Assembly: GCA_014529385.2 (NCBI GenBank)
Contig: CM043944.1
Coordinates: 65,182,248 to 65,246,247, forward strand
Length of the DNA: 64,000 nt
Origin: Adiantum capillus-veneris
Lineage: Eukaryota; Streptophyta; Polypodiopsida; Polypodiales; Pteridaceae
Direction of reading: 5' to 3'
In this document: piece after piece, positions 20,750-31,719 of the stretch
Position numbering within the stretch: the stretch's first letter is position 1
Layout: the number at the start of each line of letters is the position of its first letter
Made by a program: the position numbers and the translations under genes
The notes under the pieces: model-generated
What the model saw: only the letters and a program-made list of their open reading frames with translations
The model's database searches: none
Told to the model about the DNA's origin: nothing

Positions 20750-21344
20750 TAATTCTATAAACAAGTGAAAGGGTCACGGTGGCTTTCTAAAACAATAAAA
20801 AAGGTGATAAAATCATTAGGTTGAGTTTAACTAAAATTATATAAGGTGAAGCATTGTTAAGGAACGTGTCTTTATTGAGCGACCGAATTTCCTCCTTGCA
20901 AAGAAGCAAACAAAAAATACTATCAAAATTTTTAAAATTTGTAAGATTTTTGAATTAAGTTCTCACATAATCACCGATTTTTCTTCCCTTTATCATGGTT
21001 TGCTCGTTATAAAATGTAGTAATTAATATATATTAATATTTATATATATGTTTGTGTATGTGCATATTTGTGTATATAAATATAAATATAAATAAATTGT
21101 ATAATAAGTGAAAGGACCATAATGGTTTTTTAAAACAATAAGAAAGTGATAAAATCATTAGGTTGAGTTTAACTAGAATTATATAAGGTGAAGCAATGTT
21201 TGGGAGTGTCTCTTTTATTAAACGATCGAGTGTCCTCCTCGCAAAGAAACAAATAAAAAATACTTGCAAATTTTTAAAAATTTGTAAGATTTTTGAACTA
21301 ATTTTGACATCATTACATCAATTTTTTTCTCTTTACTATGGTTT

Positions 21345-21381
<37 letters not shown>

Positions 21382-21688
21382 ATATATATATATATATGCA
21401 TGTATGTATGTATGTGTGTGTGTGTAAATAGATAAATAAATATATAAATTTACATACATAATAAAAAGAAGTCATTAACATATATATACACACACATATT
21501 ATATATGTGTGTGTGTGTATGTATGTATATATGTATATGTATGTATAGAAATTACTAGAATTATGCAAGGTGAAGCTTCACTTTATCATTCTAAAAGAAT
21601 AGAATGCAAGAGAAGTCAAGCCATGTGAGGAAATGAAATGAAAGGTGAAATAAAAATATCCATTTAATATTTTAAAACCAAAATAACA
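20750..21688. repeat. Dispersed AT-rich repeat with an internal tandem copy
   Basis: A block of about 270 bp occurs twice (about 20750-21020 and 21093-21355). Both contain GATAAAATCATTAGGTTGAG, TATAAGGTGAAGCA and a C/G-poor 'tttgtaagatttttgaa' stretch. The following 21545-21660 (ACTAGAATTATGCAAGGTGAAG) matches 39985-40080. The repeat appears to continue after the LINE insertion at 25260-25345. Class unknown; no ORF. Confidence 0.6.
21345..21550. repeat. Microsatellite cluster (CT, AT, TG)
   Basis: (CT)n at about 21350-21375, (TA)n to 21396, then TG/TA mixtures to about 21545. Confidence 0.9.
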
Positions 21689-21702
21689 ACTAAGGTAATT
21701 CT
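21689..21702. repeat. LINE target-site duplication, left
   Basis: ACTAAGGTAATTCT, repeated exactly at 25246-25259. A variable 14-bp duplication is what target-primed LINE insertion produces. Confidence 0.85.
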
Positions 21703-21979
21703 TTAAAAAAAAAAAGCAAAACTCATAATTGTGAGTGAAATATATTGAACAACCCAAAAAATACAAGGTCTTGTCATGCTCTTGTTGAGCCATGACATCA
21801 TGTAGGGACCATAATTACATGGGCTATTAGGACACCCACCCCTACCAACCCACCCCCTCATTCTTGATACACAAGGTCTATAATCTTGTCCTCCTGAGAT
21901 CTTTTATTTACCGATGGCCAAGGTTTTTCCCCGTCCTAGGCATTCCATCTGCTGACAACAAGGCACAAGTAGTCCTAGA

Positions 21980-22573
21980 TCAATCCTCCGAGTGTTGCTT
22001 GCACCTAAACGTCCATATTAGCACTTTGATTTCTTGTATAATTTCTGCGAAGCTTGCCACCTCAAAACCTCCTTCAAACACACGGCGGTTCCTTGTCTGC
22101 CATACATTATGTAAGAAGAAGTATCTGACGATTTGACTGCTGACGAGGAGGGCAGGACTACCTGAATTCTTACCTCCAAGGAATAGGTCAGTCTTGGGAA
22201 AACTAAATTTCCATGTTCTTTGGACCCACTTACATATTTTTCCTACGAGGCCTTTGATAGTTGGGTAGTCCATGAATAGGTGGGCCAGATCTTCACTAGC
22301 CAACCTGTACCCCAAGCATTGATCTGACCCAATCCCTCTCTCCTGAATCTTCACCCCTGTCGGTAGAGCACCCCAAATTACCTTCCATAAAAAAACCTTC
22401 ATGTGCTGTAGAACCTTTGGCTTCCACATGTTCTCCATTACTTGCTCCCACCTTTCCTCCGGCCATATCTTTTTCCATAGCTTGTTAAGAGGGCTAGACC
22501 AATTCTTCTTATGCATCATTGTTTGATAAATGCTTTTAGTATGGGGGTTCATAAGAGACTGCTTTCGGGCCAT
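21980..22573 (-). pseudogene. LINE zf-RVT (C-terminal) domain
   Basis: Reads KPKVLQHMKVFLWKVIWGALPTGVKIQERGIGSDQC, then EDLAHLFMDYPTIKGL and VWQTRNRRVFEGG, the zf-RVT domain at the C-terminus of plant L1-type RT proteins. One cysteine-type position is altered (LGYRLASED here versus LGCMLASED at 61 kb). The ORF runs into the 3' UTR. Confidence 0.85.
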
Positions 22574-22827
22574 TTCTAGGCATTCCAGTCCAGCTCCGAA
22601 TCACAGATTGGCATCACTAAATTGTCAAGCTCTTTCATCACTTTGTGGACAAGCAAGACCTCCAAGCTATTAAGTTGATATTGGGTAGCCAGAAGGTCAA
22701 TGGTTTTCTTGTTGCCAATGTCCCAGAAGTGCCCAAGTTGCTTCAGACCCTTATTATTCAGCTTCCTGGCTGTCTCAATCCAATAGGGATTTTGTGGCGG
22801 ATCTACAACTTTGGAAATCCAGGGGGA

Positions 22828-23400
22828 CTAATGCAAAATGAAGTTCTTGAAGTATCTAGTTTCTTCCCCCCACTTTAAGACTCCTGCTGCTCTATTGCAT
22901 TTTGTTACCAATTCTCCTGAGCTGCCCCCCAGCCTTAAGGTAGACCACGTCGGGGCTAACAGTTTGTCATGAACCTCCACCCCTCTCCACTTTCCACCAT
23001 TCGAGCCAAGTTTAACTGCTTCTATCATATCTCTGATCATGAAAGCCCAAACTTGATCCTGTCTAGCCAAGGAAACAACAAATCTGGTGCAACAAGCTTT
23101 TGCATGGGCCACAGGGTTGAGAATTTCAAGGTCTCCTTGATTCACCGGCCGAGCAACTGATTCCCAACAGGCCCATTGCCATGGCCTGGAGGATTTCGTG
23201 TTGTTTTTCCATAAAAACCTTTTTATTGGTTTTAAGAACTCTTTCCAGTGACACTTAGCCATGTTGAGAAGCGGGCTAGTGAAGGCAATATAAGGAATCA
23301 TAAAGGCATTCATCACTTTTATCCGACTTGGGAATGGGAGAAGAGCATACTCCCACCTACTCATTTTTGTTTTAATTTTTTCAAGCACCCACCCATTCAT
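22828..23400 (-). pseudogene. LINE RT connection region
   Basis: Has KIKTKMSRWEYALLPFPSRI, CHWKEFLKPIKRFLWKNNTK, SVARPVNQGDLEILNPVAHA and VEVHDKLLAPTWSTLRLGG. This is the segment between the RT palm and zf-RVT in plant L1 proteins. Similar blocks occur at 6.1-6.3 kb and 61.5-62.1 kb. Confidence 0.85.
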
Positions 23401-23418
23401 TGGACGACCAAGATGTTA

Positions 23419-23900
23419 TCATAAGTGGAAATTCCCTTGATGAACCCATGTTGATGGGGAGAGATAATCTTGGTTAGTAAGGGGGTTAGTATAAGGGCTA
23501 ATGTTAGCTATAATTTTGTAGGCCAGCGACATCATTGTTCTAGGGTGCCAATGTTTTAGTTGAGAACAACAGATCTGTTTTGGGATGGGTTTGATAAGCC
23601 CTCTCTTTACACTTACCTCCAAAAACCCTTCAACCATGGCTTTATTGGCCAATCTTCTGATTAGGGCCTTGAGATCATCCCAAAATTCTCTATAGAATTC
23701 CATCATCATCCCATCCCAACCAGGGGACGTTTCCTTGCCAAGGGCCAGCAATGCTAGTGAACATTCGTCTTTGGAGAATGCCCGTTCCAAGCTATTTCTG
23801 AGTGGGGAATTTACTCTGAAGTAGGGTCCCTTTGGCTTCTTCCACTTCTTGGGACTGGATCTCTGGCCGTCCAATGATCTGACTAAGATAGCTCAACATC
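23419..23900 (-). pseudogene. LINE RT N-terminal part; palm deleted downstream
   Basis: Reads SLALLALGKETSPGWDGMMMEF, KRGLIKPIPKQ and HPRTMMSLAYKIIAN (fingers and start of palm). Within about 20 codons it jumps to the connection region at 23400, skipping roughly the segment that in the copy at 36 kb contains LDLDKAYDR and FADD. The jump is therefore an internal deletion of the catalytic core. Confidence 0.8.
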
Positions 23901-24430
23901 AGACAAGCCTTTCTCATCATAGAGCAAGCGGGCGTGGCCCCGGCTCTTCTTGATTTTTAAATCCCTAAAAAACTGAGCTTGATTGGAGGCTTCAGGTTGA
24001 AGAAACGTCTCCCTAGAGAGAAGCCTTGCCTTTTTGATATCTTCTTACTGCTCATTAGCAAGGTTAGATTTGTCTTTGAGCCAACGTTTGTGCTCCTCCT
24101 CAGTAGCATGCCCATTGGATTTTATGGAGGTAAGCAATTGTACCTCCGCTTTAAGATGCAGAAGGTGTACCTCTCTAGCTTTCTTGATTCGGGGGCCCGA
24201 GGTTTTGATTTCTTTCTGGATGCTCCGAGCAAAGAGGTCCCACGTATTGTGTCTATTGAGATCGACATCTTTTTGAGCTTACCTAGTGCTTTCTTGGTTA
24301 GATTCCTGAAAAGAGAGTCTTTGAATAGGTGTGCACCTGTTACTAATATTTTTTTCTCACCTCTTGGGGTCTGCTCCTCCCCTTTATTCTTCTTAAAATG
24401 TATGTACAGAGGAATGTGATCTGAAAGGCT

Positions 24431-25123
24431 TTATGTTGGGACTACCTTCATCTCCATCAACAACGGTATCCAATCAGCTTGGTGTGAGCAATAGCATCTG
24501 TCCAGCCTGGAGGCAGTGCGGGCATACTGGAGGCTTGTGTAGGTGAAACCAGGCGTGTTGTTCCATGAGCCAACTTCCCATAAGGCGATCATCACCCACT
24601 TTTTGCACAAACTTTTCCATTTAGTCCTTTCCAAGCCAGACAGCGTACTGGAGGATTCTGTTCTATCCCTGCTCTTTTCTACCATATTAAAGTCACCAAC
24701 CAACAGCCACTCTCCTTCAATAGGGGTATCTCTAAGATGCATCCATAGTTTAGCTCTATCTTTTGCATTGCAAGGGTTGTACACATTCACAATGGTAAAG
24801 AGATGCCCTTCCCATGTGGTTCTAATCCACAAGATTCTACCGGATGGGTGGTTAAGAACCAACTTTGGCTCCAATTCTCTATCCTCAATGCTGAGGACGC
24901 CACTGAAATCGTTACTTCCTTCTCCATAGAATACCAGTTTCTTTCCTAGCACCTTCTTTCTCTTGCTATGGGCATCTAAGTGGTGTTCCTGGATGGCCCA
25001 GCAGTTGACTGTCTTCTCCTTTTTTATTTCCTCCCAGAATAGGGTACTCTTCTTATGGGTTTTCAACCCCTTTACGTTCCAAGATTGGATAGTGAGAGAC
25101 TCCATCATTAATGACGGGCTCAT
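24431..25123 (-). pseudogene. LINE apurinic-type endonuclease (EEP family)
   Basis: Motifs in order: IQSWNVKGL (Asn), AIQEHHLDAH (Glu), ILWIRTTWEG, VNVYNPCNAKDRAKL, EGEWLLVGDFNMVEKSRD (Asp-x-Asn) and SRLDRCYCS. The final SDH motif (SLSDHIPLY) follows after an in-frame TAA near 24433, so only that stop and downstream frame breaks disable it. Known role: nicks target DNA to prime reverse transcription. Confidence 0.87.
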
Positions 25124-25149
25124 TGGGATAGAGGAACGAATTCTTCAGC

Positions 25150-25163
25150 ATCTGAATCACCCC
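25150..25163. repeat. C-homopolymer (about 14)
   Basis: A run of C in the sequence immediately 5' of the LINE endonuclease ORF (poly-G on the coding strand). Confidence 0.9.
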
Positions 25164-25245
25164 CCCCCCCCCCTCCCCTCTTCCTTGGTCTCGGAGGAAT
25201 CTGAGGGTTCCAAGTCAAGGGATTTCTTTCCTTGCTCCATTTACC

Positions 25246-25259
25246 ACTAAGGTAATTCT
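25246..25259. repeat. LINE target-site duplication, right
   Basis: ACTAAGGTAATTCT, identical to 21689-21702. Confidence 0.85.
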
Positions 25260-25419
25260 CAATCATCACAGAAAACATTGAAAATATGCCTAACCTAAAA
25301 CTTCTCTTAGGCTTCTTTTAGAAAGCCAAAAATTGGCAAGCTTCATGAAAGCCGGGTGGTGGCCCCAGAGCAGCCACTTTTGTAAACCAAAAGCCCAGAA
25401 CATCTACCATATTCTAATA

Positions 25420-26145
25420 ATCTCAACAAATTGGTTCCCCCCTCAAAAAGATGTGGGGAAAGCAATGGTCGGAGGCAAGGTGGGTGGCAATAGCAAATAA
25501 CATTTGAAATCCACAATGGCCGCTGACAATGATGAACTTTCTTTGGAAGGTGTTATGGGGGTTTATGTTGATAGGAGTAAAGGTTGTTGCCAGGGAAATT
25601 GGATCTTATAGATGTTTGGGTTGCAAAATAGCTCATAAGGTCCTCCCTCACCTTTTCAAGGAGTGCTCGGCCATAAGTGGCATGGCAAGGAAGGCGTACA
25701 AATTGGTGCAAACGACGAAAACAAGACTCTTCAAGAATGACCTATTCCGTTGAAGGATGGTAATGAAAAGCCCAATGCTACTAGTTTGCATGTAGACTGT
25801 TAGATTTTGCTACTTTAAGAAAATATGGAAGGCCAGGAACTGTGGAGTCTTTGAGAATGATCTTTCTTTTGCTACTTTCACAGAGATTGTGCAAGAAAGC
25901 AAAGAATTGATTGTATCCGCTAGTAGAAGGAAGGACTTGGACGAGAAATATTGAGCCATTAATGCCGTTCTGATGAATTAGGGCTAGCCAAAATATGGGT
26001 AGGTTTTCACCTCTTGGTGAGAATTGGTAGCTTATCAATGTAATAAAAAATCTCTCAAGGCTCTACACGAGCTTGAGGTTACTCTCTACATTTATTTTGG
26101 AGTACAATATATTCACTCACAATTGTGAGTTTGGAAAAAAATAAA
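25420..26145 (+). pseudogene. LINE zf-RVT and 3' UTR fragment, plus
   Basis: 5'-truncated copy. 25529-25753 gives MNFLWKVLWGFMLIGVKVVA, then CLGCKIAHKVLPHLFKECSA (zf-RVT), with KKIWKARNCGVFEND in another frame. The 3' UTR has a hairpin at 26053-26078, and the terminal palindrome ACTCACAATTGTGAGT at 26115-26130 is followed by TTTGGAAAAAAATAAAAA. Confidence 0.85.
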
Positions 26146-26894
26146 AATAAAAAGTCATTATAGGATGGAGGTTTAAATCCAAGTTGATCGGAACAAAAAT
26201 CAACAATATCATTTTATAATCGCTGCTTGCATACTTTTCATTGGTCACCTTTGCTTGTTCCATTCTTGAGCACAAATTTATTTTAAATTGTGGAGAAAGG
26301 ACTTCATTGACATAACGGTTACTTTGGTGCAATCTTTGGGGAAAAACGTTTATCCTGAACATACATGAGTCCATTTGAGCCAATTCATTTTAAAAAAAAA
26401 AAATGCTCATTTGAGCCTTTTCTTAAGCCAACATTATGTAAATTTAACTATATTAATAGCTATATGTCCATTGTTTTCTTGCAAAATCCAAGTGGATTCT
26501 TTTTTTTTTCACTATCATGCTAGTTGGCTATTTTGAACTTCTAAACAGTTCAAGGTTAATCTGAGACACACAAATGTTTTTTGCATTTCTTTTTGTAGGA
26601 ATCTAAGTAGATGCTCCTACAACTTTAAGGGAAAAGAGGGGTGGGGGAAGGGCACGTGGAGGAGAGAGAGGGGGACAAGGATCTTTGGGTAACATGTAGG
26701 CAAAGAGAGAGAGAACCGTGTGTCAATGGGAGGGATGAGGCAGAGAGTTTTTCCACTGTGGTAAGCCAAGGCAGGACAGGTTTTGATGTTGTGGAAGAGT
26801 AAGGCAGAGATGAACAAGATGGTCCTCCTCCTTGTTTGCGTCTTGCAGCACCACATGCAGTACTGTCTCTCTCTCTCTCCTCCATGTATGTTCC
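26146..26894. other. No gene seen
   Basis: AT-rich sequence with A- and T-tracts. A purine-rich block at 26630-26720 creates spurious frames. No element was recognised. Confidence 0.4.
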
Positions 26895-27560
26895 CTTCCA
26901 CACTTGGATCAGAGTGATCAACTCATTTATGCTTCCTTATATTGCTGCCTTCACCATCCCACTCCTCAAAATAGCCAAGTGTGACCCGAAGATGTTTTTG
27001 AAACCTATGAAAAGATTCTTATAGAAGAACAACACTAAAGTCTCTTTCTCGTGTCGTCATTGTGGCAATGGGCAAACTTGTATCACTCAACCGTTGGTCC
27101 AAGGTGGCCTTGGAATTCTCAACCCTGCGGTTCATGTTGAGGCCCTATGCGCCATGTTTGTGGTCTCAATCGCAAAACAAGACCATTCTTGGACTTTCAT
27201 GACCCCTTAAGGATATGATAGACAAGGCAAGACTTTTCTCTAAAGGTGGTTAGTAGAGAGGGCTTGAGGTGCACAACAAACTATTAGGCGCGAGGTGGTC
27301 TAGCCCGAGACTAGGTGGCAACATGGGAGAGCTGGTGCAAAAGTGCAATAGAGAAACAAGGGTAATGGAATGGGGCAAAGTAACTAGATACTTCCAAAAT
27401 TCCATCTCCCACTCCTCCCCTTGGCTGTCTAAAGCTGCTAATGTAATCCTAAACCCTTATTAGATAGAAACTGTAAGAAGGATCAATAGTGAAGGACTCC
27501 AGCGGTTGAGCCAACTCTGGGATAAAAATAGAAAGTGGTAGAAATTCTTAACTATTGTTT
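26895..27560 (+). pseudogene. LINE RT connection fragment, plus
   Basis: Begins RVINSFMLPYIAAFTIPLLKIA with KPMKRFL, the connection block seen in the other copies. It continues with broken frames containing LEVHNKLLGARWSSPRLGG-like sequence at 27260-27310 and LVQKCNRETRVMEWGKVTRYFQN at 27330-27400. No palm, zf-RVT or terminal palindrome remains. Confidence 0.75.
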
Positions 27561-27659
27561 TAGTCACATTTTGTATGCCTTCAAAATATATTATAATTTA
27601 AATATTTGAATGCTACACTTTTTTTCACAAAACCTCATTTTTTCCTGTGTTAACAAATG

Positions 27660-28534
27660 TTGTAAAATACTAGCATCAAGACTACAGTCTGTGTTGTACT
27701 ATGGGAGCTAGTGCTCGACTTGACAAAGTCCCTCTAGGGGATTCATTCTTTCTCGATTGAGTTTGCGGGCTTGCCTATTTGGATTTGGGATAACATCAAG
27801 ATGCTTGTCAGCTAACTGGGCACCCCCTTGTTTGTTCCTGACAAGAGGGGTCTAGGTAGATCCTCTAATCAGGTTTGTATAGGCTAGCTTGTGTCTAAGA
27901 CACCACCAAAAAGCATGGTGATTAATGTTGGAGCTAGAATAGTAACTATTTCGCTCAATTTTGGGAGTTATTTTGGGCATGCTTTGAGTGTAAAAAATTT
28001 GGGCACTTTGCCAAGAATTGTCCCATGAAGACTAAAGTAAACTCCGAGCCTACATCCCATGCCTCCAGCTTAGGGAAAGTCAATCATGTCCTCGTCAAGG
28101 AAACAACAGTGTAAGAGGGTGAGAAACATGTAAAGAGCTACGAAGGGACAATAATAGGGGAGGAAAAAGAGGTTATGATGTGTGATAGTGATGTCACCAA
28201 ATTGCAAGAGAAGGCTCTAGAGGTGCAAAACTTCACAGTGAAAATCCCTCAACGCCCCCATGAAGAAAATTTGTTTGTTTTTCTCCACACCAAAGCTTCT
28301 GATAGTAACAACTACATCGGCTGTGAAAGTCCAGGAATGAATAGAGGGTGAAAGTGGTGGCTAGAGAATCAATATAACTGGAGGCTAATGAAACCATAAA
28401 AGGATAGGCTCCTCTACACCCCCCACCCAACTAAAAGATTCTACTTGTGTCATTCCGCTTCACACTCCCTTTGAAGGGCTACAAGAAAAGAAATCCCCTG
28501 ACCTTGAAGAACCTCCGGATTCTCCCTAGGCCAT
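27660..28534 (+). pseudogene. LINE ORF1 (DUF4283-type with CCHC knuckle), left part of a split LINE
   Basis: Frames carry a DUF4283-like block (FAGLPIWIWDNIKMLVS, LGTPLFVPDKRG) and then a CCHC knuckle CFECKKFGHFAKNC near 27975-28015. This is the ORF1 layout of plant L1 elements (RNA-binding chaperone of the RNP). Stops and frameshifts are frequent. The LINE is cut at 28534/28539 by the copia element and resumes at 34181. The 5' end is truncated. Confidence 0.7.
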
Positions 28535-28539
28535 GGATG
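28535..28539. repeat. Target-site duplication, left (GGATG)
   Basis: GGATG directly before the TGTTATG start of the copia 5' LTR; exact partner at 34176-34180. Confidence 0.9.
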
Positions 28540-29175
28540 TGTTATGTATGGAGCCTGATTTACCCTTGTAATTTTTGTGGTAAAAGCGCACATTTGTAAG
28601 GCCCCCATTATGATGAGAAGCCATCGTGCGTGAAGGAAAATCACTCGCCGAAAACTAAAATTTTCACGCCCAAGAATCAGGGGCCTCGGGGGCGGAAGCC
28701 CCTGAGACTTTTTTTCCCTCGCCGGAATATTCCTTTTCGCTGGAATATTATGACCTGACGGTGGCCGGAAAGAGGTCGGGAAACAACCGTCGGTTGGCCG
28801 GTGGTCGGAAGTCAATGGCCGGTGGTGGCCGGTGGCCGAATTCAAAAGCGGACTTGTCTTCTCAAGGGCGGCCACACATGGGCCGATTGGAGGGTCCGAT
28901 TTGAACTTATTCACACAAGGGCGGCTACACATGGATGCCTCTCATGAGAGAGGGCAGCCCTTTTGGCCTATAAAAGGAGGCCATTTCTACACACATTTCA
29001 TAGAGTGTGAAGTTGATGCAGCAAGGTGAGTGTGAGGTGGTGAGAGTGAAGCAAGGTGGGAGCTCTATTAAGGGTTTAATCCCTTTGTAAACTACTTCTT
29101 TTGAAGTGCTAAAGCCATTGAGTGGCTTCTTTCCCGTGGACGTAGCCCACATTGGGTGAACCACATATATTGTGC

Positions 29176-29213
<38 letters not shown>

Positions 29214-29298
29214 CTATAATCTCTTGTCTGTGAAATCTATCTCTCTCCATTAAGTAATCTACTCAATTATCTATTTAGCTACGTCTCATTTCCTAACA
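28540..29298 (+). repeat. Copia 5' LTR
   Basis: Starts TGTTATGTATGG, ends TCCTAACA. TATA box TATAAAA at 28969-28975 and a (CT)n run at about 29180-29212. It differs from the 3' LTR at scattered positions. Confidence 0.92.
28969..28975 (+). promoter_or_regulatory. TATA box of the copia LTR
   Basis: TATAAAA in GGCCTATAAAAGGAGG. The same box is at 33857-33863 in the 3' LTR, and at the matching place in the LTR copies near 60.58 and 62.19 kb. Confidence 0.75.
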
Positions 29299-29300
29299 AA

Positions 29301-29312
29301 TGGTATCAGAGC
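29301..29312 (+). promoter_or_regulatory. Primer-binding site, initiator tRNA-Met type
   Basis: TGGTATCAGAGC two bases after the LTR end, the classic plant copia primer site. Confidence 0.93.
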
Positions 29313-29371
29313 AAGGTTTGCTCGTAGCTAAGTTATCTCAAGGAAAGGATTCCTTGAATTGAGTGGGAGTT

Positions 29372-30184
29372 ATGGCGGAGGAAGGGAAGCTCAAGATTGA
29401 GAAGTTCAACGGAAAAAACTACCAACATTGGAAGATGCAGATTGAAGACTATCTCTACCAAAAGGACCTCTATTTGCCACTAGGCGGTCTTGCAAAGAAG
29501 CCCGCAACGATGGCAGATGAAGCATGGATTGTCCTTGATCGAAATGCACTGGGAACAATCCGGTTAAGCTTAGCGTCAACGGTGGCCTTCAATGTTTCGG
29601 AGATGAAGACCATGGAGGACTTGATGAAGTCACTTGATGACTTCTACGAGAAACCATCGGCATCCAATAAGGTATTTCTTATGAAGCGCTTGTTCAATCT
29701 AAAGATGACAGAGAATGGTTCAGTTGCAGAACACCTAAATGACTTTAACATAAACATAAGTCAACTTCGATCGGTGAAAATCAATTTCGATGACGAAGTG
29801 CGAGCTCTCCTTATACTATCATCTCTATCGGATAGTTGGCACAGCCTTGTGATGGCTGTAAGTAATTCTATCTCCGGTACAAATACTCTTAAGTTTGATG
29901 ATGTTGTGGGTGTTCTCCTAAGCGAGGAAATGAGAAGAGAAGTACGGGAGAATCATCAAGTGCTGCACTATCAGTGGAAACAAGAGGAAGGCCTACGGAA
30001 AGGTTCAAAAACCAAAACGATCGTTATAGCTCAACGCGGAGCAAGTTACGCACAAAGTCAGTTCTTGAATGTTGGAACTGCGGCAAGAAGGTCCACTTCA
30101 AGAAGGATTGCTGGTCCAAGAAGAAGGAGACAGAGTCTCAAGACAACAAGCCAACATCGGAGGCCAATGTGGCAGGTAAAGTAG
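29372..30184 (+). pseudogene. Copia gag
   Basis: ATG at 29372 (the frame is open three codons earlier with GTG). Reads FNGKNYQHWKMQIEDYLYQ, MADEAWIVLDRNALGTIRLSL and ASNKVFLMKRLFNLKMTENG..., the UBN2-type copia gag. After about residue 205 the frame diverges: the zinc knuckle CWNCGKKVHFKKDC is read from another frame (30065-30110), so a frameshift near 29960 breaks the protein. It would form the capsid. Confidence 0.85.
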
Positions 30185-30741
30185 AGCAAGATTCTCTAAT
30201 TCTCTCATTAGACAGTGTGTCTAATTCCTGGATAGTAGATTCCGGGGCTTCATTCCATGCGACATCACACAAGAAACATTTCCAAAACTACACCAAAGGT
30301 AATTTTGGGTATGTATACTTGGGAGATGATGAAGCTTGTGAGATTGTCGGCAAAGGTACGGTTTCTCTCAAAACTGCTAACGGAAATGAATGGAAGCTTA
30401 AAGATGTTAGGCATGTTCCTTCTCTTCTAAAAAATTTGATCTCTACAGGACAATTGGACGATAAAGGTCACAACATTGCATTCGGACACAAACGGTGGAA
30501 GATATCAAAGGGATCTTTGGTGGTTGCCAAGGGACAAAAGTTCGGTACACTTTACTTGCGTATTGTTAGTACGCAACCTTCATCTTGTGCAGCAACTACA
30601 GAAGTTGACAGTGCGGTGTGGCACTACCGACTTCGGCATATGAGTGCCAAAGGAATGCAAATCCTTCAAACAAAGAAGCTTCTATCAGGTTTGAAAGAAG
30701 AGGACTTAGAGTTCTGTGAAGATTTTGTTTATGGTAAATAA
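29974..30741 (+). pseudogene. Copia zinc knuckle, protease and GAG-pre-integrase
   Basis: CCHC knuckle (CWNCGKKVHFKKDC), then the aspartic protease with intact active site SWIVDSGASFHATS and KDVRHVPSLLKNLISTGQLD. The pre-integrase zinc domain follows: HYRLRHMSAKGM carries R for the usual G, and CEDFVYGK has F where the second Cys is expected (CEDC in the copy at 63.9 kb). It ends at a TAA (30739-30741) where that other copy reads Leu. Confidence 0.87.
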
Positions 30742-30769
30742 AAGAGGGTAAAATTTCAAAAATCAGGAA

Positions 30770-31710
30770 ATGAAAGAAAAAATAAAAAAACTTGAGTTGG
30801 CTCATTCTGATGTTTGGGGTCCTTCAAGTACACCATCACTTGGTGGCTCATTGTACTATGTAACATTCATAGACGATGTGACTAGAAAAACATGGGTTTA
30901 TGTCATGAAGAATAAATTCGATGTATTTTCCATATTTCAAAGATGGAGAGCCTTTGTGGAGAATGAAACAGGTACCAAGGTTAAATGCCTTGGATACGAC
31001 AATGGAGGCAAATATTGCAGCCAAGCTTTTGAAAGCTTTTGTGCTAGCAATGGCATTCGGAGGAAAAGGACAACCCCAAGGACACCCCAACAAAATGGGA
31101 TTTCGAAAAGGATGAACATGACAATCATGGAGCGAGCACGAAGCATGCGGCTACATGCAGACCTACCGCTTGAGCTTTGGGTGGAAGCTGTAAGTACGCT
31201 TGTGTAATTAATCAATCGGTCACCTCAACGGCATTGGATGGGGGATTTCCAGAGGAGGCATGGACAGGTAAACCGGTGAATTATGCACTTCTCAAAGTGT
31301 TTGGGTGTGAGGCTTTCATGCACATAGATAGAAGCCTAAGATCAAAGCTAGATGCAAAGTCGAAAAAGTGTTTCTTCATTGGCTATGGAAAAGGTCACTT
31401 TGGGTATCACCTATGGAATCCAGAAGATGGTAAAATCTTAAGGAGTAGGGATGTAATTTTTAACGAAAAAAATATGTACAAAGATTACTTGGAAAGAAAA
31501 CAAACAAAAGAAACAGGTGATGAGTACATGGAGCTTGAGAACGGTGAAGACTCAAGGACTGCAAACGGTGACAATGTGCAACAACGTCAACCAAATGAGG
31601 AACCTCAACCTATTCCCCGAAGATCTACAAGAGCAAGTAGACCTCCAGAAAAGTTTGTTCCTTCCTTCAACCATCTCTTGATCTCAGATTCTGGATAGCC
31701 GGAATCATAC
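30770..31710 (+). pseudogene. Copia integrase
   Basis: DDE core: first Asp in LAHSDVWGPS, second in LGYDNGGKYC. The Glu motif, normally NGxxERxN, reads NGISKRMNMTIMERAR, so the catalytic Glu is replaced. A TAA near 31205 and a frameshift split it, and the C-terminal part (KVFGCEAFMHID, KKCFFIGYGKGHFGYHLW) is in another frame to 31698. This copy cannot encode an active integrase. Confidence 0.87.
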
Positions 31711-31719
31711 GAAGAAGCT

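Larger units (their letters stand above)
21703..25245 (-). mobile_element. LINE (L1-type), minus, 5'-truncated and internally deleted
   Basis: Bounded by a 14-bp TSD. The 3' end (left) carries ACTCATAATTGTGAGT at 21721-21736 and a second hairpin at 21774-21793. The 5' end (right) begins just upstream of the endonuclease, so ORF1 is lacking. Domains on the minus strand are endonuclease, RT N-terminal part, RT connection region and zf-RVT. The RT palm with FADD is deleted, so the copy is dead. It sits inside the dispersed repeat shared with 39.6-40.2 kb. Confidence 0.88.

Noticed and set aside
23979-24419. 146-codon plus-strand ORF
   Set aside because: Reverse-strand shadow of the LINE segment between endonuclease and RT.
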